Of a stretch of DNA of 64,000 bases, positions 11,827-29,974 are shown piece by piece. Below the pieces are notes generated by a model, which was not told where the DNA came from, did not search any database, and was given only the letters and a program-made list of their open reading frames with translations. Source of the DNA: Corbicula japonica. Lineage: Eukaryota > Mollusca > Bivalvia > Venerida > Cyrenidae. The position numbers and the translations under genes were made by a program. The stretch lies in NCBI GenBank assembly GCA_038501625.1, contig JAZAYU010000053.1:2776501-2840500 (forward strand). The letters run 5' to 3'. Every line of letters begins with the position of its first letter. Positions within the stretch are counted from its first letter, which is position 1.

Positions 11827-12610
11827 GGTAAGACCTGTGTAATGAATACCTATATCCAGAAGAGTATCCAAGGGAAGTAACTATAGTATTAAATTAGGAT
11901 AGATTTCTATCAAGCAAGAGGACCAGGGTTCAAATCCCACTGGAAGCTAATTTTTTTTTGTAAGCCTAGAGCTTAAATGATTGTCATATTTCTTTTTTTC
12001 CTGTGTAATTCTGTCATTGAATATAAAATTTTCATGATTTAAACTAAAAAAAGCAAAATAATCAAGATTAAAGGGGTTTTCGCTATCAGAATAGTGTTTA
12101 TTCAAGTCATCAATTTGAAAATTTCTAAAACTGGAACGTAAAATTTTTTGAAATTTTGTTTAAATGTTGTTTAAGGTATATAGTTTAAAAATGGTAAAGT
12201 TTGATATATTGCACCAATCAGGATTTTGCACAATTTTCATTAATTTAGTCTCGTGAAATATAAAAAATGCATTTTTTTAAATTTATTTGGTCAAAAATGT
12301 CATTTTAAGACAAATTCTGTATTTTTATATTATTATCTTAAATTGGTTTAGTAAAATATAACATATTTTGGATAAACTGTAAAAAAATTAGGGTTGAATT
12401 TATCAATAACAAAAAATTTTGTCACCGATTAAAGAAATTGGATACTTTCACGTTTTTTCTCACTTTTTTAAATAAAAAAAAGCTAAAAATCTCAAAAACT
12501 ACACGGTGAAAATCATTAAAATTTTGCATACAAGTCAGTGGTATGAAGCAGTTGATGAAATTATAATCAGATGTTGGATTCTTAATAGTGCCTATTACAC
12601 AGGTCTTACC
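11827..12610. mobile_element. 784-bp non-autonomous element with TTAA target duplication
   Basis: Begins GGTAAGACCTGTGTAAT and ends ATTACACAGGTCTTACC, flanked by TTAA on both sides (11823-11826 and 12611-12614). TTAA duplications with GG...CC ends are known for piggyBac- and Kolobok-type transposons. The interior is AT-rich and non-coding. A related half element with TTAAGGTAAAACATGTGTTG starts at about 12771. Confidence 0.8.
11905..11965 (+). repeat. tRNA-derived SINE relic
   Basis: A B-box-like GGGTTCAAATCCCACT followed by a run of T resembles the end of a tRNA head with a pol III terminator. The rest of the tRNA fold is not intact. It lies within the TTAA element. Confidence 0.35.
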
Positions 12611-13127
12611 TTAAATCTTCAATTTGTAGAATGTTAACCTCTAATAAAAAATCGTACATATGCACTGAAAATTGTAGATTTAATTACCTGTAACAGATAG
12701 CTTTTTGTTAAGTCGGTGCACGCTTACTATTGATATGAACTGGAAAGATTTATTTTTTAAATTTAATATTTAAGGTAAAACATGTGTTGCGCCTGATAGA
12801 ATCGCCCTTGAAACGTTTGAAATTTTACACTATTATAATCACACGGATGATCTGTCAATTTTCAAATTGAAATTCTAACGCTTAAACCAGTTTTCGGACA
12901 AATACCTTATATTTTAACTTTAAATCTGGGTGGAGTGTTTAGTTTTTTTTTCGAAACTAAGATAAACAGGTGATATGTTTACAGAGTGACTTGGAGTATT
13001 TCGTTCAAGGATTTGTGGTCATGATTTTTTCGGCGTTAGCTGTCTAAGCTCACTTCTTGAGTTTATGAAGGTTATGAATGGCGAAATCTTTTCTTTAAAG
13101 AACCTAGAAGCTCGATATGTTTCTTTT

Positions 13128-13440
13128 ATCCCGTTCATCGTGTTTTTTCTTATTTGACTCCAGGGGTTCTGGTCTCGGTAAGATCATTGAGTATTCGCCC
13201 CTTTGGCTTTGCATTGCTATTATCTTCTTATGTTTTGTGTGTTTGTGTGCTTTTGCATGCAACACTTTTAAGCTTATGGGTGGGTTGTAGTTATTTCAAC
13301 AAGACAACTTGACCTTCTTTGTTGGGACAAGTGTGAGGTTGATGCACCCTAGAACCAGGTTTAAACCCCCAGTGGCAAATTGTTTTGCCACTGACCTTCC
13401 AAGGCGGTAACCTCAATGGTTCTCTTTTACGTTAATTGTT
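13128..13440. repeat. Dispersed repeat 'R58', copy 1
   Basis: Shares blocks in the same order with 58755-59095: GGTCTCGGTAAGATCATTGA (58-kb copy has a close variant), GTTTGTGTGCTTTTGCATG, CCCCCAGTGGC and CCACTGACCTTCCAAGGC. Probably a SINE or other short interspersed element. Confidence 0.7.
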
Positions 13441-14196
13441 TGAGGCGGCTTATTTGAATTGACATACTTATAACGAACATGCTCTCTCTTCCTCTCCTCT
13501 CTTCTGTTTTGCTGTGTGGGGAGGCTGTTCCTGGAGAGATTATCTGGCAGCCCTTACATTGTACATGTAGCAATGAAAATGAGGGATAAAATGATTTCGG
13601 TAAAGTAAGGTAAAACGCCTTTGAAATTTGGAGACAGCATGTAATGAAAAAACTGCATTGACAATTCTTTAACATCTATTTCAAATTTAACAAGTATGTA
13701 ACAAAACATACTTATGATTGGTAGTAATTTTCCATTTTATTATATTTCAAAACGTGAATTGTGTAGATATCCGATGAAAATTGTGTTGATTGTCGGAAAG
13801 ATGATTTTTTTGTATATTGTTATATTTGAATGACCTCATCGTAAATAAGCAATTCCATCTTGATGTTAAAGTCTTAAAGAGTTACCTTCGTCATAAAAGT
13901 AGAATCTTGTTACTATTATTTTAGACTCATATCAAAATGAGAATATGACTGGTTCGAAAAGTATCGAAACCGTTTTTTATGTACTAAGAAAGCTTCTCTG
14001 ACTGCGACCTGTGTCTACACTTGATGCATAGGCCATAAGACCCATTTTGTCATGAGGTGTCAATGTTTTTCAAAGTGAGGAGAAATGGGGAGCTTTATAT
14101 TATTTTCCATTTTATACTGGTGTTCCGTTTTGCGAGATGTTAAAACAATCAAAAGCAGATAAACTTAAAATCCAAAATATAGTTCTAATTACTCAC

Positions 14197-14407
14197 CGCA
14201 CGTGTCCCATACCGCCATTATAAATGTCTGCTGGTTCTTGTTTGACTGCACGTGCAACTCTCCCTCTGTGACAGATTGCATCTTATAGGACAATTTTCTA
14301 TGTCCCTTTTTCTTTTCAATAACGCTCAAAGCAGATGTCAGAATCGAGGATTTACTTACACCATAATCACCCAATAAAACGACCTTCATACGAAAAGATG
14401 TTTGCAT
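14197..14407 (-). CDS. Ras/Rab-like small GTPase, first exon D, with altered P-loop
   Basis: From the ATG at 14407, 70 codons plus one base lead to a good donor (GCG|GTGAGT) at 14196. The first strand MKVVLLGD is followed by GDYGVSKSS, and the exon ends in WDTCG, the G3 motif. The last glycine of the Walker A consensus (GxxxxGKS) is serine here, which in most P-loop NTPases would weaken nucleotide binding, so this copy may be altered or inactive. The phase-1 junction is the same as in exons B and C. It lies about 1.2 kb from the divergently oriented TSSK-like gene. No second-half exon was recognised downstream. Confidence 0.65.
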
Positions 14408-15289
14408 CGTTTGCTTTAAATCGAGGGAATATTTTCATTGACTTGTTTGTTTTTAGCGGACATCTTTCTTTTCATACATTTAGTAATAGAAATAAATCCA
14501 ACACAAATTAAATTATGGCCCGAACTATTAGACTTTTATTGATAACGTTCTCTGATAAGACATAGGAACGTACTCAATGACCTCCATAGAACACATAGGG
14601 CAGTCTGAAATATTACACATTTTAATATCACGTTTCTACCTTTAATCAAATTAAATTGGTATAGCTATAATAAAATTGCTTAATAAGATCTAGTTTGCTT
14701 TTGTAGCAAAGTAGATGAATGTGACGCGTTAAGATTAATCATTTTAAATCACAATTAAGGCAGTACTATATATAGCATATTAAATACTATATTTCAAAAG
14801 AAAGCGTGCACTTTGATTTCGGCTATTTTATATTAAAAGCTTTTCTTGATGCCTAAATATTTGTTACTTCTGCAGAAACCGCCGGACAATCATCGCCATC
14901 CTGCAACAAAACACTTACGCCTACACATTCAAACAAATACCACCAGGGTCATGTTCAACAACAGTTCCGCTGGCACATCTCTCTCCACTGCGACGCTAAA
15001 ATCGGCATATCTAGCATATCAAGCAGAAACCGCGACCTGTCTGTATAGTTAGTCCAGCTACGGTGCACGGTCGGGCTTGATACTCTTGTTACCGCTAGAG
15101 ACGCGTTCGCGTAGATTTCCCTGATTGAGCGACGAAATTTTTTGTTGAAACAGGAAAAATACTACTATTTGGATTCGGCGATAAGGTAAAGTGATAGAAC
15201 CATTGTGAATGTTGTCTAAGTTGTGTAAATGATTCGAGATTTCTGTCACCTCGTTAGGCTCTTTTACTTCGGTCTCTCTTATGATATTT

Positions 15290-15440
15290 GGTTTGGAAAA
15301 CATTCACACTGTGCCAACGCTGTACCAATTGAGCTACCGAGGCCGCTGGTACGAAATCTACTACACGGTGACCTTTGTATCAGCGTTACACGCAGATCAT
15401 CCTTGTGCGGTGTCCCGGCTAGCGCGGCTGGTGCTTGTAT
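15290..15440 (-). repeat. tRNA-derived SINE fragment
   Basis: On the minus strand, GGTAGCTCAATTGGTACAGC matches a tRNA A box (D arm). The neighbouring block GCTGGTACGAAATCTACTAC is shared with the SINE at 51430-51540. Confidence 0.6.
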
Positions 15441-15459
15441 CGTGCTAGGGTTTTTTGTG

Positions 15460-15550
15460 AATAGACGTCATCACCGTAACAGTTATGTATCATAACGTCA
15501 GCGTCTTGACAATAGGTTTTCACGACGTCATGAGGTCATTTAGCGTCATC
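15460..15550 (+). promoter_or_regulatory. Cluster of CRE-like half sites upstream of the TSSK-like gene
   Basis: CGTCA half sites occur at 15466, 15496, 15526 and 15544. Two are in near-complete GACGTCA contexts and the first three are exactly 30 bp apart. CREM acting through CRE sites is well known to drive post-meiotic germ-cell genes in mammals; use of these sites here is inference. Confidence 0.4.
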
Positions 15551-15630
15551 TTTTTCCTAGATACGCCGCGACCTTAAAGTTTGAAACGCATGGCAACGTC
15601 TAAAATTTGTCAATAATGTAACTCGATAGT

Positions 15631-23878
<8,248 letters not shown>

Positions 23879-24520
23879 TGTTCTTTGTTGCTTGCTTTTG
23901 TTTATTACAGAGCATGGCGACTAATGTTCGTGCTCATGTATCCAAAAAGGACTTAAACGCTTTTTAGCTAAAGAGTTTCATATAAATTATGTTCAGAAAA
24001 CATTAAGGACAATATACTTTGTCCCTCTAAACACAGATATTGTGCCACTAGCCTTATTATGTCGAAACATTAAGTTTGAATTAAGCTGAAACAAGAAAAA
24101 TTTTGATGCAAGGCATCAAAGTCGGCGGGAGACGGATTTTCATGTAATTACAACAATGTAATCACACTGCTCTGACGAAATCTGAATGACTGAGATTATT
24201 ACGTTCTATTACTACAAAAATCAACATCCCGATAGTACGGGCTTCTGTCGTTTTCAAAAATCGTCACATGAAAAAAATCAAAGCACTGAAAGGGCTGCAA
24301 GCCAGCGGAGCGTAAACATAATCAAAATAAAACAAACACATAATGTTCAATGTAACAGGAATTCCAGTTTTATTCCAGTTATAAAGATTTATAATAACTA
24401 AACAGAATGAAGAAACTCCTATAGAAGACATGTTATGTGCTTGCAACATTGTGGGTTGCCTATGTTGAATGACATATAGATATGTGATAGAAGTTAAATT
24501 GCAGTAAAATTTTCACTGTA

Positions 24521-24526
24521 AATAAA
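24521..24526 (+). terminator. Candidate polyadenylation signal for the TSSK-like gene
   Basis: AATAAA about 640 bp after the possible stop codon. Position is plausible but unproven. Confidence 0.2.
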
Positions 24527-24884
24527 CAAAACAAAAAAAAAAACAACAAAAAAGAAGCTGTGTTTGGACAATACATATGCCCCGGTAGCGAAGTTTGTCA
24601 TGATACAAATTTAAAATGATAGCACAATGTTAAGACAGCAAGAAATCACAAGTTAGTTCTAAATAATGGAAAAAGAACTTTATTGTGCCAGAACCTGAGC
24701 ATAAAAAGAATTTTACATGAAAATCAATTAATGTAACATATTTATAATCTAAGATTATAATGTACAGATTATTCATGACAAAATTGGGAAAGTTACAGAA
24801 TTTTATGTAATTAATGCTTAGGCATTATTACAAACACTGATGATGCAAGAATTTTGGAGGGTGGGCATTTATTAGAGGCACATG

Positions 24885-25345
24885 ATTGAAATTGAGAAAT
24901 ATCCAACATGCTGAAACAGATAAACCATTTCTCTAAGTACAAAATGGGAAGATAACCTCAGAAATAAGGTAGCTGGAGTTATTTAACTTGTCAGGGTCAT
25001 GACCTGTGCACTGTTAAGTAAGTGTGTTAAATTCATTTTACTGTTCTTTGCAGACAATGAGAAATATCCAACTTTCAGAAACAGGTTAACTATTTATCTC
25101 TTAGTATAAAATGGGGAAATAACCCCAGGAATAAGCTAGCCAGAAATATGTAACTTGTAAGCGTCATAAACTATGCACTGTTAAGTGAGTGTGAGAACTT
25201 TCATGCCAATGCCCTTAGTAGAAATTGAGAAATATCCAACTTGCCAAAACAGGTTAACCATTAATATCTCCAAGTACAAAACGGGGAGAAAATCCCAGAA
25301 AAAAGGTACATAGAGTTATGTTTCTTGCCAATGCTATTTGTAGAA
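24885..25345. repeat. Three diverged tandem copies, about 160-170 bp each
   Basis: Each copy has GAGAAATATCCAACWT, then AAACAGRTTAACCAT, then TCTCYAAGTACAAAATGGG and GCACTGTTAAGTRAGTGTG, starting near 24893, 25061 and 25219. Confidence 0.75.
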
Positions 25346-25771
25346 ATTGAGGGGGGATTGCATTAAAATACCAATAACTCAGAAACAACATTCATTGAAA
25401 ATTATCCAATTCAATAGTTTTTAGAAATGGGAATATTCAACAAAATAAAACTGGTCAAAATATTGACAAAAGTAATTTTTGGGGAACTGTTTAAATAAAT
25501 GAGAAAGGGGACATTAAAAGCAATTGAACAGGACAAATACAAAAACATTACAGGATACATGTATGTTTGATCGAGCAATACCAGGATCAAAATACATCAC
25601 TGCCCAGAATGCCTAGCCCTGGGTTTATGCAACTCAATATACACAAGTACCAATTTTGATGATAATTTTATATTCATGCTTTATAGCAACACATCACAAC
25701 TTAAAGCAATGCCATTAGCCTTATAAATGTTATTTAGTAAATGAAAGAGGCACAACAAATTTTTTGTGTTA

Positions 25772-26271
25772 NNNNNNNNNNNNNNNNNNNNNNNNNNNNN
25801 NNNNNNNNNNNNNNNNNNNNNNNNNNNNNNNNNNNNNNNNNNNNNNNNNNNNNNNNNNNNNNNNNNNNNNNNNNNNNNNNNNNNNNNNNNNNNNNNNNNN
25901 NNNNNNNNNNNNNNNNNNNNNNNNNNNNNNNNNNNNNNNNNNNNNNNNNNNNNNNNNNNNNNNNNNNNNNNNNNNNNNNNNNNNNNNNNNNNNNNNNNNN
26001 NNNNNNNNNNNNNNNNNNNNNNNNNNNNNNNNNNNNNNNNNNNNNNNNNNNNNNNNNNNNNNNNNNNNNNNNNNNNNNNNNNNNNNNNNNNNNNNNNNNN
26101 NNNNNNNNNNNNNNNNNNNNNNNNNNNNNNNNNNNNNNNNNNNNNNNNNNNNNNNNNNNNNNNNNNNNNNNNNNNNNNNNNNNNNNNNNNNNNNNNNNNN
26201 NNNNNNNNNNNNNNNNNNNNNNNNNNNNNNNNNNNNNNNNNNNNNNNNNNNNNNNNNNNNNNNNNNNNNNN
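25772..26271. other. Assembly gap (500 N)
   Basis: Exactly 500 unknown bases. The round number suggests a placeholder of unknown true size. Translations across it are meaningless. Confidence 0.99.
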
Positions 26272-26469
26272 AACCGGTATCTGGAGGAATAAGGCGGGGC
26301 TTAAATTTAATGTATGCGGGAATGCGGGAAGTACGGGTATTGGTAAAATACGGACGAATATTGTACCGTTGTCACTGTCGTCTAACTACAAAACAGCGGT
26401 AGCTTGCTTCTCTCCCGTTAGTAAATTTATTAGTTATCACAGAAATTCATTCTTTTCCCACACCATCAT

Positions 26470-26590
26470 AATATATTATTTTTATGCCCCCCGAAGAGAG
26501 GCATATAGTAATCGCATCTTCCGTCCGTCCGTCCCGATTTGTGTGCGGAGCATAACTAGAAAAGTATTGAAGTGATTTAAATTATACTTA
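26470..26590. repeat. Terminus of a dispersed element (CCCCGAAGAGAGGCATA type)
   Basis: Carries CGTCCGTCCGTCCCGA and GCGGAGCATAACTAGAAAAG. A diverged relative (TGCTCCCCGAATGAAG, CGTCCATCCCGCA, CGGCCCATAACTTTG) is at 50975-51085. Confidence 0.6.
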
Positions 26591-26599
26591 ATATATGAG

Positions 26600-27310
26600 A
26601 GGGAGTGCAATGTCTGGGAAGAATGGGCCCAAGTGACCACAATAGTACACTGTTTGGGCGACAACCAGTTAGTGGATGTCAGAGTCCAGTGTCAATGTCT
26701 GTGTAGAATGGGCCCAAGTGACCATAGTAGTACAGTGTTTGGGCGACAACCAGTTGGTGGAGGTCAGAGTCCAGTGTCTATTTCAGAGTAAGTTCTTCAT
26801 ATGACTGTTGATCACCGTAATCCATACAGAAACTGTACGCCTCCCCGAGTATTTGAGAGGTTACGTCAATGTCTGGGTAGAATGGGCCCTAGTGACCACA
26901 GTAGTAGACTGTTTGGGCGACAACCAGTTGGCGGAGTAAGCATCCAGTGTCTATGTCAGGGTAGAATGGGCCCTAGTGACCACAGTAGTACACTGTTTGG
27001 GTGACAACCATGGCAGTTGGTGGATGTCAGAGTCCAGTGTCAATGTCTGGGTAGAATGGGCCCTAGTGACCACAGTAGTAGACAGTTTGGGCGGCAAACA
27101 GTTTGCGGAGTCAGCGTCCACTGTCAATTTCAGGGTAGAATGGGCCCTAGTGAACACAGTAGTAGACTGTTTGTGCTACAACCAGTTGGCAGAGGTCAGT
27201 GTCCAGTGTCTATGTCAGGGTAGAATGGGCCCTAGTGACCACAGTACTAGTACAGTGTTTGGGCGACAACCAGTTGGCGGAGGTCAGTGTCCAGTGTCTA
27301 ATTCGGTAAG
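26600..27310. repeat. 85-bp satellite-like repeat, block 1
   Basis: About six recognisable units, interrupted at 26790-26870 by other sequence, with core AATGGGCCCTAGTGACCACA and TTTGGGCGACAACCAGTTGG. More diverged than the main array. A short duplicated stretch (CATATGACTGTTSATCACCG, then CATACAGAAACTGTA) follows the repeats at about 26796 and 27313. Confidence 0.85.
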
Positions 27311-27319
27311 TTCATCATA

Positions 27320-28900
27320 TGACTGTTCATCACCGTATTCCATACAGAAACTGTAGGTCGTCCCGAGTATTTGAGAGGTGTCACTGTTTGGATCTCTTTG
27401 TTTATTTTTTTACGTAATATAGAATAACTTTATACGAATATCTGTAGGAAAACACTTCCTGCACAGATTTATAGTTTACCTCGATGTGCTCCGTACACTG
27501 CGACACAGCAGTTTGCCGAAATTGAACCATAGGGTCATTTTCAAGTGTTTGATAATACTGATTATTGCATATTTGTCAGAAAACTTATTTCTGGAGTGTT
27601 CCCTGTTCATTATTACAACAATGTTTGATTATTCAGAGTCAGTTTCTTCAACGACAAGGTAACGTTCAGTTTTAAATATATTACGAAAGCGTTTATTTTT
27701 TATTATTATTTTGAAGTGTTTCTTTAGTAATAGCACGGATGTGGAATTCTAAATGCACATCCCGATCATACGGAAGGGTAACTGAAGACTATTTTTTTGT
27801 TAAATGAAGGGAGGTCATGAGACTTATCTGAGTGCATTTCATTTTCCCATTCATTTGCGAAAAACCCGTTAATCAAATTATGACATTTTCCGCATTCTAC
27901 AATTGATCGTCCTTCCGCACGCGGTAGTAATTGTGTTAGTGACCCTCCTCTTTTTTACATACATTTATACCATGCGCATATTAAAGTAATTCATGTTACT
28001 CGTATTACATTTATAAATGTTATATATATGCCTTACTTCTGTCTAGGCTTAGTGAAGTAGAATATAAACGCATGCTCGTGTTCCGTCCGTGCGACCAACA
28101 ATACAGAAGGTATAATCCAACCCTTATATCTTGTTGTTTAATGATACATAGAGGCAGTATATACATATACCAGCTCATGCCAAGTTATTGTATCAAAAGG
28201 GGGCTGTTTTAGTACTGAAATAAGTTCAAATAACTATAGGTGTATTTTATTTGCAAATTAATAGAAAAACTATTCACAGAAAAGAAGCCACTCGCCATTG
28301 TAGTGTATCAGTTTTACATTGGATGAAATTGCATAAAATACCATGATGCTTAACTTCTAGTAATAACTTTCTTGTACAGACGGGCACAATTTCTAAGTCA
28401 GACAGGGGCCATAATTCAAGCAGTATTCATTAGAGTTGTATAACGTGTGCGCGTGCATATTACCATGGTGAGTAAATGTGTTAAGTAAATGTGTTGTTTC
28501 CATATACCGACAAGCTAACCTCTTTGTACTCTCTCAAACTTCATTTTCGAACGGTCACTTTTGAAGGCATATACTTTATATTAACTCTCAGATACATTAG
28601 TACTTCATTATATAGAAAGTAATTAAGTTTTGTCGAAGTGTTTACCTTTTTTTACTGTCTATAGGATATCCGTTCATTTGTCTACAGCATACGTTTCGTA
28701 GGCAAATCAAGCCCACTGGTGTACTGTCCTTTTATCTACATAGAAACCCCAAACTAGTGTCTGTAGTACATGTAACCCTTTGTACTTGATTCAACACATA
28801 ACATTCAACTTAACATTCCTCGGGTTTCATTGGTCTACCTCAGATGTGCACGACAGTCGGGATACAGATAGAACATATAAAATATATATAACCGTTAACG
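27320..28900. other. Gene-free stretch
   Basis: Ordinary AT-rich sequence between satellite block 1 and a MITE. No exon, RNA gene or repeat was recognised. Confidence 0.45.
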
Positions 28901-28927
28901 GCGGTATTCAACACAAAAAGCCAACTA

Positions 28928-29116
28928 CAGTCAACCCTGTGATGAAAGACTACCTCAGGGAAGTATAACAAGACGGCCATGATAGCCCTATATTGCCTAC
29001 ATGAGTTTAGTTGCTTCCTTGAAATTTCTTTGCTTAAGCTAAAAAACAAAAACTAAATAGTGCATTTCTCCCTGCTGCACTTTATTCAAAGGTGGTCTTA
29101 ACTCGGGGTTTGACTG
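28928..29116. mobile_element. 189-bp Tc1/mariner-type MITE
   Basis: Ends CAGTCAACCCTGTGATGAAA and CTTAACTCGGGGTTTGACTG, flanked by TA. The internal GGTGGTCTTA is shared with 17585-17762. Confidence 0.75.
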
Positions 29117-29319
29117 TATTTTCATACTTTTGTGCTTTTAAAAATGGCAACAACTCTAGACCTAATAGACAGAATAATTTATTCTTTGTACATATATATT
29201 TATAAGTAATAATCAGACAAAAATAAATAGAACATAGAAGTGTGGTATAGTAGTTTAAATTCATTTATTTTACATCGATTGTGGAACAAGTTATTCCAAC
29301 TTATATTAACCACGCTCGA

Positions 29320-29475
29320 GTACTGCTTCCTGGGTTACCAACCAGTACTCGCACCGGATGTGGATTGGGGAAACTGCAGACAAATCTCATCCCTTGTGTT
29401 TCGAACCCGCAGTCTCCGGATCTGGAGTCTGACGCTCTAACCCTAGACACTGTTCTTCCACTTTGGTTGAGTAGA
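29320..29475 (-). repeat. tRNA-derived SINE
   Basis: On the minus strand an A-box-like TCTAGGGTTAGAGCG, an anticodon-arm-like segment (ACTCCAGATCCGGAG) and B box GGGTTCGAAAC are in tRNA order and spacing. The body continues toward 29320. Confidence 0.65.
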
Positions 29476-29479
29476 TGAT

Positions 29480-29612
29480 GAGGTTAGAATTGGCCATAGT
29501 GACCACAGTAGTAGATCTGCACTGTTTGGGCGACAACCACATGACAGAGGTCAATGTCCAGCGTCTGTCTGGGTAGAATGGGCCCTAGAGACCACAGTAG
29601 TACACTTGTTGT
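29480..29612. repeat. 85-bp satellite-like repeat, block 2 (two diverged units)
   Basis: TAGTGACCACAGTAGTAG and GTTTGGGCGACAACCA are present. It abuts the SINE. Confidence 0.8.
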
Positions 29613-29914
29613 AAAGCTCCTTTTAGTGTAAGAGTTTATATCGGGTTTTGGAATTTGTGCGATATCCGTCAGGTCAGCCGACACCACTGGCCGTTTAAAT
29701 GACTGGCCAGAAGTCTCAAGTCCTTTAAGTTTGTACTGGTTATATATCAGTGTAGTAACTGAGATACTAGTTTCCAGCTAGTTTAGTTCAAGCTACTGAA
29801 CTGTCAACATTAATATTTCAACAAATAATAATTAAAAACAAGAACAACACTGCTGATTTCCATAAATCTATTAAATCTCTAGTTACTATGCATATATTCA
29901 CAGATCTACACAAC

Positions 29915-29974
29915 TACAATATGTAACATATATTTCCAAGTAATTTCAAATATATTTTAGCTAAATATCATCCT
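29915..29974 (+). repeat. 60-bp direct repeat, left side of the main satellite array
   Basis: CTACAATATGTAACATATAT through TAGCTAAATATCATCCT is repeated at 32681-32740 with one clear mismatch. Confidence 0.9.

Noticed and set aside
14846..15052. 68-codon + strand frame after an acceptor-like TTCTGCAG
   Set aside because: No family resemblance, no matching donor and several equally open frames; may be a degraded element. Not enough support for a gene.
25741..26575. Long frames across the N gap
   Set aside because: They consist mostly of unknown residues; no information.
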